A DNA stretch of 64,000 bases from RYN-230 sp963720645 (lineage in GTDB: Bacteria; Actinomycetota; Actinomycetes; Streptosporangiales; Streptosporangiaceae): contig CAVRFX010000026.1 in the NCBI GenBank assembly GCA_963720645.1, positions 124,001 through 188,000 on the forward strand, written 5' to 3'. The notes beneath the pieces were generated by a model. It saw only the letters and a program-made list of their open reading frames with translations, searched no databases and was not told the origin of the DNA. Position numbers and translations under genes: made by a program. Shown in pieces: positions 7,221 through 15,232 of this stretch. Position 1 is the stretch's first letter; each line of letters starts with the position of its first letter.

Positions 7221-8474
7221 TCACCCGGACGAGCCGTAGGGAATGGCCACCTTGATGACCTGGGACCGGTTCCACCGGGAACCGCCGGACGACAGGGACC
7301 AGACGGACAGCTGGCCGCCCCGGGCGGTCAGGGCCTCGAAGCCGCCTCCCGGGGCCGCCGCGAGCGTGGCCCCGCCGTCCGGGGCCGGCGACGCCGTCGC
7401 GGGCAGGCCCGGCAGCGTGCGCCAGGCTGCCCCGGGGCCGCTGACCCAGACGGCCCGGCCGCCCGACAGGACCACGCCGAGCGAGCCGCCGCGCAGCGAC
7501 GCGGAGAGCGGCCGGGCCGGGCCGAGCGGGTACGGCCGGGACAGCGTCCACGCGGTCCCGTCCTGGTTGGACCAGGCCCCGAGCAGGCGCGCAGCGTCCC
7601 CGCGGCCCGCGACCAGGAGGGCGGCGACCGTGTGGCCCGCCCTGGCCATCTGGAGGACCTCGACGTCCTGCCGGGCGGGCGCGGCGGGCAGGGCGGGCCC
7701 GGTGCGGGACCAGAGGCCGCCTGCCAGCCGGAAGATCCCGGCCCGCGCCCGGCCGGCACACGTGCCTGCCACGAGCGGGGTACCCGACGGGCTGTAGGCG
7801 ACCGAGGTGAGCTGGACCGGCCGGCAGCCGGGGCCTGCGTCGCGGGCCACCGCACGCCCGGTGGCCAGCCTGGTCCAGGCCGCTCCCGGGTGGGCCCGCC
7901 GTTCGACGTCACCGGTCCTGGTCAGCGCGATCAGGCCGCCGCCGGGCGCGGCCGCCAGCGCATCCGGGTATCCGGCGAGCCGGGTGTCCAGCAGGCCGGA
8001 CTGGGACCATGTCGCCCCGTTGTCCGTGCTGCTCGCCAGCGGCGAGAAGGACAGGTCCTGGCTGGGCCGGATCGCCGCGGCCAGCGCGGGGCCTCCCTCG
8101 GCCGCTACCGTGATCCCGCCGTTGCTGGCTGCACCCAGCGGCGTCGCCAGTTTCCAGGCCGCGGCCCGGCCTCTCCGGACGAACACCTGCCAGAAGTTGT
8201 TGTCGTCGGCGGCGGACCCGCCCATCACGAGCACCGCCCAGCTGCCCCCCGGGTACTCCGCGGAGGTGGCCAGCGACAGGCGGACGGGCGGGGCGGACGG
8301 GGCCGCCTGGCCCGCGGCCTGGCTGCCGCAGCCGGCCAGCACGCCGATGGCCAGCAGGGCCAGGGCGGCCAGCGCAGCGGCGGCCGGTGCGGAGGCGGCC
8401 GGTGCGGGGGCGGCCGGTGCAGCGGCGGCCGGTGCAGCGGCGGCCGGTGCAGCGGCGGCCGGTGCGGGGGTCAC
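7221..8474 (-). CDS. Lipoprotein with BNR/Asp-box beta-propeller
   Basis: 417 residues. The GTG start overlaps the SCO1 stop in a GTGA. After an Ala/Pro repeat (about residues 2-30, DNA repeat 8386-8470) comes a hydrophobic stretch ending in the lipobox VLAGC, so the mature protein is a lipid-anchored extracytoplasmic domain. The propeller shows Asp-box motifs such as SSTDNGATW and WSNQDGTAW and repeated blades like SVAYSPSGTPLVAG. Sialidase-like catalytic residues are not recognisable, so it is more likely a binding or scaffold protein. Position between SCO1 and ctaG suggests a link to oxidase or copper handling, but this is inference. Confidence 0.75.
   Translation of the reverse strand: MTPAPAAAAPAAAAPAAAAPAAPAPAASAPAAAALAALALLAIGVLAGCGSQAAGQAAPSAPPVRLSLATSAEYPGGSWAVLVMGGSAADDNNFWQVFVRRGRAAAWKLATPLGAASNGGITVAAEGGPALAAAIRPSQDLSFSPLASSTDNGATWSQSGLLDTRLAGYPDALAAAPGGGLIALTRTGDVERRAHPGAAWTRLATGRAVARDAGPGCRPVQLTSVAYSPSGTPLVAGTCAGRARAGIFRLAGGLWSRTGPALPAAPARQDVEVLQMARAGHTVAALLVAGRGDAARLLGAWSNQDGTAWTLSRPYPLGPARPLSASLRGGSLGVVLSGGRAVWVSGPGAAWRTLPGLPATASPAPDGGATLAAAPGGGFEALTARGGQLSVWSLSSGGSRWNRSQVIKVAIPYGSSG
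8386..8470. repeat. 15-bp tandem repeat in lipoprotein signal region
   Basis: Five and two-thirds units of a 15-base GGTGCxGxGGCGGCC repeat; three consecutive units (8416-8460) are identical. It encodes an Ala/Pro run directly after the start codon, before the signal-peptide hydrophobic core. Copy number is likely to vary between strains. Confidence 0.85.
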
Positions 8475-10372
8475 GAGGAACCCAGGTTCTGCTGGGCCGC
8501 GGTGGAGAGCTCGTCCGCGAACGACGCCTGGGTGCTGGCGGTGCCCGGACCGGGATCGAAGTTCAGCTCGGTGCGGGTCCGGCCGGACCCGTCGATGACG
8601 TAGGCGATGTCGCTGTGCCCGATCATCCCGCCCGCGGGAAGGATCTGGGCGGCGATCCCGTACTGCCGCCACACCTTCTTGAGCTGGGCGACGCTGCCGG
8701 TCAGGTACTGCCAGTTGGGCAGGGTGTTCAGGTGCTCCTGGCGGTCGAAGGCGGCGGTGTACTCCGGCTGGTTGTAGACGGGGTTGGTGACGACCGCGAC
8801 CAGTTCCACCTGCCGGGAGTGCCCGCCGAGCAGGTGGTCCGCCTGCCGGAACTCCTGGGCGATCAGCGGGCAGTCTGACGTGCACACCGGGTCCAGGAAG
8901 GTCAGCAGGACCACCTTCCCGTGCAGGCTGGCCAGGCTGACCCGGCGGCCATCCTGGTCGGTGAGCGTGAACGCGGGCGCTTTGAAGTCCAGCTGGGCGT
9001 TGGAGCCGTCGAGCGCCTGCGCGAGGATCGGCGAGGCACTCGCGCTGGCTGACGCGGCGGCCAGCGGGATCACGCCGATGATGGCCACCCCCAGCGCGCC
9101 GACGGCTCCCAGGGTCCGCGGGCTGGCGTTGCCGATGAGGGAGGCCAGGCGGCGCGGCCTGGCCCAGGACCGCCAGCCCGGCTGGTCCCCCGCTGGCCCG
9201 GCGGGGGTGGCGGGGGTGGCCGCGGCCGCGGCCGCCGGAGCCGGCGCCGGCGCGGCAGGTCCGGTGGCCGGCGCGGCCGCGGTGGCCGGGGCGCCGGCGA
9301 CGGCCAGGTAACCGCCCACGGCCACCAGGGCAAACGGGATCATGCTGTTGGGGTCGGTGCCGAGGCCGCCGAACACGCCCAGGTCCTGGACCAGGACCCA
9401 GTCCGCGGCGCAGAGGACGAGCAGTAGGCCGACCGCCGGCCGCAGTACGCCGCGCCGACCGCTGGCCAGGGCGAGGCCCGCGGCGGCCAGCGCGACCACC
9501 ACGATCAGGTTGACCGCGAACCCGTGCCGGGCGGCGAAGGTCCCGAACCCGTGCACCCAGGACGACAGGAACCCGGGCTGGGAGGTCTGCGCCATGCCCT
9601 GCACCATGCTGGCCAGCTTGCCGGGCCGGCCGCCCGCGGTGCCCGACCAGAACCCGCGGCCCGGCCACGCCTGCAGCAGCGCCATGCCGGCCAGGAACAC
9701 GCCCGTGCCGGCCAGCACGCCCCGGCCGAGCTGGCGCCCGGCCCAGGCCCGGTCGGGCAGCGCGATGAGCGCTCCGGCCACGGCGTACAGCAGCGCCGCC
9801 CCCGGGGCACCGAACAGCCAGCTCAGCCCGGGGGCGAAGATGCCGCCGAACGCCTCGCCGAAGATCCACACCGCCAGGCCCCAGCCCACGCTGGCCAGCC
9901 CGCCGAGCCGGGACCAGGGGCCGCGGGCGGCGGTGAGCAGCCAGATCCCGATCCCGACCTGGATCCAGACCGCCGCGGCGGCCGCGCTGACCGGGTGATA
10001 AGTCCACCCCGTGGCCGCGAAGTCCACCAGGCCGCGGACCCAGCCTGGTGACCCGTCGGCGGCCGGCTGGGTCACGTTCGTGGCCAGGCCCAGTGGCATG
10101 GCGGGCTGCGCCTGGAGCAGGCCGTCCAGCAGCCACAGCACCCCGAACCCGATCCGGAGCACCTGCCGTCCCCGCGGTTCGGCCGCCAGCTCCCCCGCCG
10201 CGGGGCGGAACGAGGTCCGTGGCCCGGGGACCCACTCACGGACGCTGACCCAGATCATGGCGAGAAGAAAGAAGATGAGGAGCGCGATGACCCCCTGATG
10301 GATGAGCGCGGAGCGGAACGCCGCCACCACCGTGGGATTGTTCAGCTGGAGGGTCAACCCCATCCCGGACAT
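8471..10372 (-). CDS. Polytopic membrane protein fused to SCO1/SenC thioredoxin-like copper chaperone domain
   Basis: 633 residues. Residues 1 to about 340 contain roughly eight or nine hydrophobic segments (for example GVIALLIFFLLAMIWVSV and YAVAGALIALP). Next come an Ala/Pro linker (about 340-400), another membrane segment (VGALGVAIIGVIPLAAASA), then a SCO1/SenC domain from about 465: FTLTDQDGRRVSLASLHGK, VVLLTFLDPVCTSDCP with the CxxxC copper-binding pair, and the distal IGHSDIAYVID with the copper-ligand His. SCO proteins deliver copper and reduce the CuA site of cytochrome oxidase. SCO1 is normally a single-helix 200-residue protein, so this membrane fusion is unusual. The ATG at 10372 follows AAGGAG by nine bases; an ATG at 10390 is less likely. 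Confidence 0.8.
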   Translation of the reverse strand: MSGMGLTLQLNNPTVVAAFRSALIHQGVIALLIFFLLAMIWVSVREWVPGPRTSFRPAAGELAAEPRGRQVLRIGFGVLWLLDGLLQAQPAMPLGLATNVTQPAADGSPGWVRGLVDFAATGWTYHPVSAAAAAVWIQVGIGIWLLTAARGPWSRLGGLASVGWGLAVWIFGEAFGGIFAPGLSWLFGAPGAALLYAVAGALIALPDRAWAGRQLGRGVLAGTGVFLAGMALLQAWPGRGFWSGTAGGRPGKLASMVQGMAQTSQPGFLSSWVHGFGTFAARHGFAVNLIVVVALAAAGLALASGRRGVLRPAVGLLLVLCAADWVLVQDLGVFGGLGTDPNSMIPFALVAVGGYLAVAGAPATAAAPATGPAAPAPAPAAAAAATPATPAGPAGDQPGWRSWARPRRLASLIGNASPRTLGAVGALGVAIIGVIPLAAASASASASPILAQALDGSNAQLDFKAPAFTLTDQDGRRVSLASLHGKVVLLTFLDPVCTSDCPLIAQEFRQADHLLGGHSRQVELVAVVTNPVYNQPEYTAAFDRQEHLNTLPNWQYLTGSVAQLKKVWRQYGIAAQILPAGGMIGHSDIAYVIDGSGRTRTELNFDPGPGTASTQASFADELSTAAQQNLGSS

Positions 10373-10706
10373 GACACGTGACTCCTTCATTCACCCCTGT
10401 TTGGCCTGCCTGCCACTCCTGGTCCCAGAGGGGTGACACAACCGCCATGGCGGCGGAATTACGCTGACGCGATCCTACGCCGCCGCCTCAGCCGGCGATC
10501 ACGGTATCGCTCCCGCCCGGACCCGCCCCGCCGCAGGGGCGCCCTGGCCGCCGCAGATGACCTGTCATCACTCTGCGTAATCGCATACGGCAATTTATCG
10601 GGATCTTCCCGGGTGCCGCCTATGGCTCTCCCGGCCCGTCACCCGCACAATGAAGTAGCGGGGCCTGGTGGTTCAGAGTGACACGTGCGCCCAGGTGGGA
10701 GGCCAG
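10373..10706. promoter_or_regulatory. Divergent region between SCO1 fusion and protease; 8-bp inverted repeat
   Basis: An inverted repeat TCACCCCT (10391-10398) and AGGGGTGA (10429-10436) lies just upstream of the SCO1-fusion gene and could be an operator; no match to a specific repressor is claimed. The section 10560-10600 (CGTAATCGCATACGGC) is the least GC-rich part and probably contains the protease promoter. No gene is visible here. Confidence 0.35.
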
Positions 10707-11585
10707 GTGAGGGGGAGAATACGGCGGCACGCCGGAAGGATCCGGCCGTCCCGCCTGTCGTTCCGCCCCGGGGCGGCCACGTGGGGCGCGGGGCTGGCCG
10801 CCGCGGTCACCGTGGGCATCGTGGCGACGTCACCGAGCGCACACGGTGCGGAGCGGCTGGCGTTCCGGCTCGCCGCCGCGGTCAAGGCGCTGCCCCGCGG
10901 AGCCCCGACCATCCCTCCCGCGCTGCTGCACGGCCGCTTCTACACCGGCACCCCGGCGGTGGGAACCCTGTTCACGATCAGCAACGGCCAGCTCGGCCAG
11001 CACTTCTGCACGGCGAGCGTGGTGGCCAGCCCCGTCAAGGACCTGGTGATCACCGCGGCGCACTGCCTGCACGGCAGGCAGCCGGGCCAGGTGGCCTTCG
11101 TGCCGCAGTATCACCGGCACGTCGAGCCCTACGGCACCTGGACCGTCGACCGGGTGTTCGTGGACGCGGCCTGGGCAAGATCCGAGAACCCCAACGATGA
11201 CGTGGCCTTCCTCGTCGTCAGCCAGCCGGGGAATCCCATGCCCGTCCAGGAGCTGACCGGCGGGGAGAACCTGGCCACCGGGTGGAGGGCAGCCCAGCTG
11301 GTACAGGTCATCGGCTACCCGGACGGCCGGGAGCGCCCGATCACCTGCACCGCCCGGACCAGGGCGTTCGGCCGGCGGCAGATGGAGTTCGACTGCGGTG
11401 GCTACACCGACGGCACCAGCGGCGGCCCGTTCCTCGCGAACGTCCACCCGGCAACCGGGCTGGGCGCGGTGGCCGGCGTCATCGGCGGCTACGAGCAGGG
11501 CGGGGACACGCCGTCGGTCTCCTACTCGGCCCGGTTCGGCCAGGCGGTCCGTGACCTCTACACCAGGGCGGTCAGCAAGAACTGA
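10707..11585 (+). CDS. Secreted trypsin-like serine protease (S1 family)
   Basis: 292 residues. An Arg-rich N-terminus leads to a hydrophobic signal segment (TWGAGLAAAVTVGIVATS) with likely cleavage after AHG. The catalytic triad is visible: His in LVITAAHCLHG, Asp in NPNDDVAFLVV, and Ser in YTDGTSGGPF. Cys in FCTAS and AAHC give the usual disulfide. The layout resembles V8/glutamyl-endopeptidase-like and streptogrisin-like S1 proteases; specificity is not predictable. GTG 10707 is favoured by GGAGG just upstream; an in-frame GTG at 10668 would add 13 residues. Confidence 0.85.
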   Translation: MRGRIRRHAGRIRPSRLSFRPGAATWGAGLAAAVTVGIVATSPSAHGAERLAFRLAAAVKALPRGAPTIPPALLHGRFYTGTPAVGTLFTISNGQLGQHFCTASVVASPVKDLVITAAHCLHGRQPGQVAFVPQYHRHVEPYGTWTVDRVFVDAAWARSENPNDDVAFLVVSQPGNPMPVQELTGGENLATGWRAAQLVQVIGYPDGRERPITCTARTRAFGRRQMEFDCGGYTDGTSGGPFLANVHPATGLGAVAGVIGGYEQGGDTPSVSYSARFGQAVRDLYTRAVSKN

Positions 11586-11594
11586 CCGGCGGCC

Positions 11595-12551
11595 TCAGGA
11601 GGCGGGACCGGGCGCGGGCACGATCTGGCCGAGCCCGGCCAGCGCGTCCTGCGGCGGGACCCACTCGGCGGCCGCGGCGTTCGCCTTGACCTGATCCGGT
11701 GAGGTCGCCCCGGCGATCACCGACGCGCAGCCCGGCAGGGCCGCCAGGCCGCCGATGGCCACCTCGAGCAGGCTGACCCCGTGCTCGGCGGCCCAGCGCT
11801 CGAGCGCCTCCACCCGGTCGAGTTTCGGTCCGGTGATATAGCTCTCCCGGCTGGCCAGCCTGCTGCCGGCCGGCGGGGCCTGGCCGCGCCGGACCTTCCC
11901 GGTGAGCAGGCCGTTCGCGAGCGGGTAATACGGCAGCACCCCGAGACCGAAGTGCACCGCAGCGGGCACGACCTCGGATTCGGCCTCCCGCTCGAGCAGC
12001 GACCAGTGATTCTGCGCGGAGATGAACGCCTCCGTGCCGGCCTGCCGCGCTACGTGGGCCGCGTCCGCGATCTGCCAGCCGGAGAAGTTGGAGTGGCCGA
12101 GGTAGCGGACCTTGCCCTCGGCGACCAGTTCGCTGAGGGCGTGCAGGGTCTCGCCGATCGGCGTGACCGGGTCGGGCGTGTGCAGCTGGTACAGGTCGAG
12201 GTAGTCGGTCCGGAGCCGGCGCAGCGACTGCTCGACGGCCCGCCGGATGTACGCCCGGCCGCCCTTGGCCCCGGCCGCCGGCCCGAATCCCATGTCCACC
12301 CGCTGGTGACCGAACTTGGTGGCCAGCACGATCTGATCCCGCCGGGCCCCGAGCACCTCACCGAGCATCTCCTCGGACCCGCCGGCGTTGCCGTAGATGT
12401 CGGCCGTGTCGAACAGGGTGATCCCCGCATCGATGGCCGCGTCAACCACGGCCCGGGTCTGCTGCACGTCCAGGCGGCCGCCGAAGTTGTTGCAGCCGAG
12501 GCCCGCCACCGAGACGAGCAGCCCGCTGTCACCCAAGGACCTGTAGCGCAT
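11595..12551 (-). CDS. Aldo/keto reductase
   Basis: 318 residues, a complete AKR: MRYRSLGDSGLLVSVAGLGC, LFDTADIYGNAGGSEE (catalytic Asp and Tyr), VLATKFG (Lys), DLYQLHTPD (His), and ALPGCASVIAGATSPDQVKA at the cofactor site. It is closest in style to the YajO/IolS group acting on sugars or small aldehydes. It is convergent with the protease gene with a nine-base gap and no terminator of note between them. Confidence 0.88.
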   Translation of the reverse strand: MRYRSLGDSGLLVSVAGLGCNNFGGRLDVQQTRAVVDAAIDAGITLFDTADIYGNAGGSEEMLGEVLGARRDQIVLATKFGHQRVDMGFGPAAGAKGGRAYIRRAVEQSLRRLRTDYLDLYQLHTPDPVTPIGETLHALSELVAEGKVRYLGHSNFSGWQIADAAHVARQAGTEAFISAQNHWSLLEREAESEVVPAAVHFGLGVLPYYPLANGLLTGKVRRGQAPPAGSRLASRESYITGPKLDRVEALERWAAEHGVSLLEVAIGGLAALPGCASVIAGATSPDQVKANAAAAEWVPPQDALAGLGQIVPAPGPAS

Positions 12552-12860
12552 GACCCTGCCTTCATGAATGCGTTGCGTTCTGGCCAGTGCTCAGGTTACC
12601 GGCGGGTTCCCGGCCCGGGCCGCCGGCATCATCCGCCGGTGCCGGCCGCCGGCCGCAGGCGCCGGGACGCCGGATACCGGGGCGCGGCGGGGGTGCCAGG
12701 CAATGGCTCACGAGATACAGTGACCGGGTCAGCGAAAAGGCAAATCCCCGCGCATTTCTCCGCCGCAAAGTAACGAGGCACGTTGCGGTAATGCCGGCGC
12801 CCACCTGGACCGCTCGGGTGCATGCTGTCTGGCAGCCGTTCCCGGAGAGGAAGTGGGTCG
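12552..12860. promoter_or_regulatory. Divergent intergenic region of AKR and HTH regulator
   Basis: No gene is seen. The part near the regulator is relatively AT-rich (12725-12800) and contains AAGTAACGAGGCACGTTGCGG, in which AACG and CGTT form a short dyad. The AAGTAACGA string also occurs upstream of the second regulator (15007-15016), hinting at a shared operator. The regulator ribosome site is GAGGAAG at about 12846-12853. Confidence 0.3.
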
Positions 12861-13721
12861 ATGGCAGATGCGGTCGGCGGCCCGACAGTCCTGCGCCTGC
12901 TGCTCGGGGCCCAGCTGCGCCGCCTGCGCGAGTCCCGGGGAATCAGCGCCCAGGAAGCCGCGCGCGCCATCCGGGGGTCGGAGTCGAAGATCAGCCGGAT
13001 CGAGCTCGGCCGGAATGCGGTCCGCGAGATCGACATCGCCGACCTGCTCACCCTGTACGGGATAGCCGACAAAGCCGAGCGGGAGCAGATGCTGCTGCTG
13101 GCCAGCCGGGCGAACCAGCCGGGCTGGTGGCATCGCTACCACGACGTGCTGCCCGCCTGGTTCCAGGCTTACATCGGGCTGGAGGAGTCCGCCCAGTCGA
13201 TCCGCACCTATGACGCGCAGTTCGTGCCCGGCCTGCTGCAGACCCAGGATTACGCCGCCGCGGTCCTGGCCCTCGGTGACTACCCGCTCGACGAGGCGGA
13301 ACGCCTGGTGGTCCTGCTCAAGGAACGCCAGCGGCGTTTCGCGGCCGGCGGCATCCGGCTCTGGGCCATCATCGATGAGGTCGCGCTGCGCCGCCCCGTC
13401 GGCAGCCCCGGGGTCCTCCGCGGCCAGCTGGAGCATCTGCGCAGCGCCTGCCGCCAGCCGTCCCTCACGGTGCAGGTGACCCCGTTCCCCGTGATCAGCC
13501 ACGCGGCCCCGGGGTCGTTCAGCATCCTGCGCTTCGCCGACGCCGGCATGCCCGACATGGTGTACGCGGAGCAGCTGACCAGCGCAACCTACATCGACAA
13601 GCGGGCCGAGGTGGAGCGTTACCTGCTGGCCATGGAGCGGCTCAGCGTCATGAGCGCGTCCCCCGCCGGCTCCCTCGACCTCATCACCAGCATCCTGACC
13701 GGCCTGGACCAGGTGCCCTAG
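12861..13721 (+). CDS. HTH (XRE) regulator with DUF5753 domain, WhiJ-like
   Basis: 286 residues. An N-terminal helix-turn-helix (about 10-65: LGAQLRRLRESRGISAQEAA, SKISRIELGR) is followed by a DUF5753 domain (about 95-280) with FQAYIGLEESAQSIRTYDAQ and FVPGLLQTQDYAAAVL. This is the actinomycete family including Streptomyces WhiJ and the Scr1-type regulators that pair with small DUF397 proteins. The ATG at 12861 has GAGGAAG upstream; the frame extends to 12822 without support. It is convergent with a DUF397 gene and shares the locus with a second paralogue and an RsbW-like ATPase. Confidence 0.9.
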   Translation: MADAVGGPTVLRLLLGAQLRRLRESRGISAQEAARAIRGSESKISRIELGRNAVREIDIADLLTLYGIADKAEREQMLLLASRANQPGWWHRYHDVLPAWFQAYIGLEESAQSIRTYDAQFVPGLLQTQDYAAAVLALGDYPLDEAERLVVLLKERQRRFAAGGIRLWAIIDEVALRRPVGSPGVLRGQLEHLRSACRQPSLTVQVTPFPVISHAAPGSFSILRFADAGMPDMVYAEQLTSATYIDKRAEVERYLLAMERLSVMSASPAGSLDLITSILTGLDQVP

Positions 13722-13729
13722 GTGGCGGA

Positions 13730-13773
13730 CACGGTCCTTCTCCCGGCACTGTCTCGCCGGGAGAAGGACCGTG
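13730..13773. terminator. Bidirectional terminator, perfect 18-bp stem
   Basis: Arms 13730-13747 and 13756-13773 pair perfectly around an 8-base loop, between the convergent regulator (stop 13721) and DUF397 gene (stop 13821). Confidence 0.85.
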
Positions 13774-13820
13774 CCGTACCGCCCCCCGGAACTTGGGCCA
13801 GCCCGGCAGGCTGACGCCGG

Positions 13821-14030
13821 CTAGCCGACGGGGAGGTCGAACTCCCCGTTGCGGACGCCGGCCAGGAACGCTATCCACTCGCGGCGGTTGAACACGTGAG
13901 GGGCCTTGCTCACGTCCTTGGAATCGCGCAGCGCCACCAGGCCATTAGGCAGGTGCGCTACTTCGACGCAGCCCGTAACGCTTGAGGCGCTGCTCTTGAA
14001 CCAGCGGGCATTGGTGAAATCCGGGGTCAT
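13821..14030 (-). CDS. DUF397 small protein, partner of HTH-DUF5753 regulator
   Basis: 69 residues with the complete DUF397 pattern: ARWFKSSASSVTGCVEVAHL, VALRDSKD, and FNRREWIAFLAGVRNGEFDL. DUF397 proteins are encoded next to HTH-DUF5753 genes in actinomycetes and are thought to antagonise or modulate them, as in whiJ and bldB-like loci. The ATG at 14030 lies about nine bases after AAGGG; an in-frame GTG at 14036 is only three bases from it. It follows the regulator at 14069 with a 38-base gap, so the two are probably co-transcribed. Confidence 0.9.
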   Translation of the reverse strand: MTPDFTNARWFKSSASSVTGCVEVAHLPNGLVALRDSKDVSKAPHVFNRREWIAFLAGVRNGEFDLPVG

Positions 14031-14068
14031 CGCCACTATCCCTTCTAGGAGGTTAGGAGCATTCGCTT

Positions 14069-14929
14069 TCAGGTGATGCTGCCAGCCATTCGGTCGATGA
14101 AGCTGGCTGTGTCGGCTGGGGACAGCGCTGCTGCCCGGAGCAGATCGAAAACTTCCGCGCAGGAGTGCACGTCGGCGTCTCGTTCCAGATAAGCGTGGCC
14201 GGCGACGCCCTCCGTGTAGACCACGTCCTGGTCACCGCGCTCGGGGAACTCGAGAATGCAGAACGGCCCGTTGAGAGCCGGGTGCACGCCGCTGGACAGC
14301 GGCAGCACCTGCAACGTCACGTTCGGCTGCTGGCTCGCCTCGAGGAGCCGGGCCAGCTGCTCACGCATGACCTCCGGGCCACCGATCATCCTGGAGATGA
14401 CCGGCTCGTTGAGGATGCACCACAGCTTGAGCGGGTCTGATCCGGTGAGCACCCGCTGGCGCCCCATCCGCAACTCCACCGCCCGGTCGATCTGCCGGGT
14501 GTCCTGCCACCGGCGGACCGAGGTCATGACCGTGCGGGCGTAGCCTTCGGTCTGCAGCAGGCCGTGGACCACCTGGTCCTCGAACACGCGCAGCGCGGAT
14601 GCCTCGGCCTCGAGGCCCACGTAGACATCGAAGCCGGTCGGGAGCACGTCGTCGTAGACGGCCCACCATCCCTTGCGGTGGCCTTCCCGGGCCATCTCGA
14701 TCAGTACCTGCCGCTGGCCCTGGTCGTCCACGCCGTACATCTCGAACATCGTCATGAGGTAAGCGGTCCGGGTGGGCGCCTTCCCGGTCTCGATGCGGGA
14801 CAGCGTGGACGCGGCGAGGCCCAGGCGGTCCGCCGCCTCTTCGAGTTTGAACGAGTGGGCCTCGCGCAAACGCCTTAACTCGGAACCGAGTCGCCGCCGC
14901 CGCACCGTGGGACCGATCGACACGGGCAT
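14069..14929 (-). CDS. HTH (XRE) regulator with DUF5753 domain, second copy
   Basis: 286 residues, the same architecture as the gene at 12861 but diverged. The HTH is RRLREAHSFKLEEAADRLGL and AASTLSRIETGK; the DUF5753 part has FDVYVGLEAEASALRVFEDQ, VVHGLLQTEGYARTVM and ILNEPVISRMIGGPEVMREQ. GGAGG precedes the ATG. It is transcribed with the DUF397 gene and is divergent from the RsbW-like ATPase. By analogy with whiJ/abaA loci it should bind the intervening dyads and be modulated by the DUF397 protein; that is inferred. Confidence 0.9.
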   Translation of the reverse strand: MPVSIGPTVRRRRLGSELRRLREAHSFKLEEAADRLGLAASTLSRIETGKAPTRTAYLMTMFEMYGVDDQGQRQVLIEMAREGHRKGWWAVYDDVLPTGFDVYVGLEAEASALRVFEDQVVHGLLQTEGYARTVMTSVRRWQDTRQIDRAVELRMGRQRVLTGSDPLKLWCILNEPVISRMIGGPEVMREQLARLLEASQQPNVTLQVLPLSSGVHPALNGPFCILEFPERGDQDVVYTEGVAGHAYLERDADVHSCAEVFDLLRAAALSPADTASFIDRMAGSIT

Positions 14930-15232
14930 CTCGCCTCCTCGAAGGCAGGTCCGGCGGACTCCCGTCCCAGGTCAGGGGCAGGATTGACGGAACTCTTCCG
15001 GTACGTCAAGTAACGATACCGGACTTGCGAAAGGGATGAGATCTCATCTGAAATTTCGTCTGCGATATTTGTGCTACGCACTTGCGTGAGATGCACGCCC
15101 GCCCCATGATGGATCTGACGCGCCGTATCTGACCGGCTACATCGCGGACTCAGGCGGCGGGCGCCACGCACCCGGCGGCTCTCTGGCCGCGCCTGGGGGG
15201 GAACGCGCGGCCCGGGAAGGAGCGCACGAGGG
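14930..15232. promoter_or_regulatory. Palindrome-rich promoter region between HTH regulator and ATPase
   Basis: This 303-base gap has a low-GC core with stacked dyads: TTGACG (14984-14989) with CGTCAA (15004-15009); TCCGGTA (14997-15003) with TACCGGA (15017-15023); and a perfect 14-base palindrome GATGAGATCTCATC (15035-15048). ACTTGCG occurs twice as a direct repeat. No other regulatory region in the window is as rich in symmetry, which fits autoregulation by the HTH proteins. Exact promoter elements cannot be assigned. Confidence 0.6.

Noticed and set aside
7221..10235. A 1,004-codon open frame on minus
   Set aside because: Only the last 417 codons, from the GTGA overlap at 8474, read as a real protein; the upstream part is antisense-frame composition over the SCO1-fusion gene.
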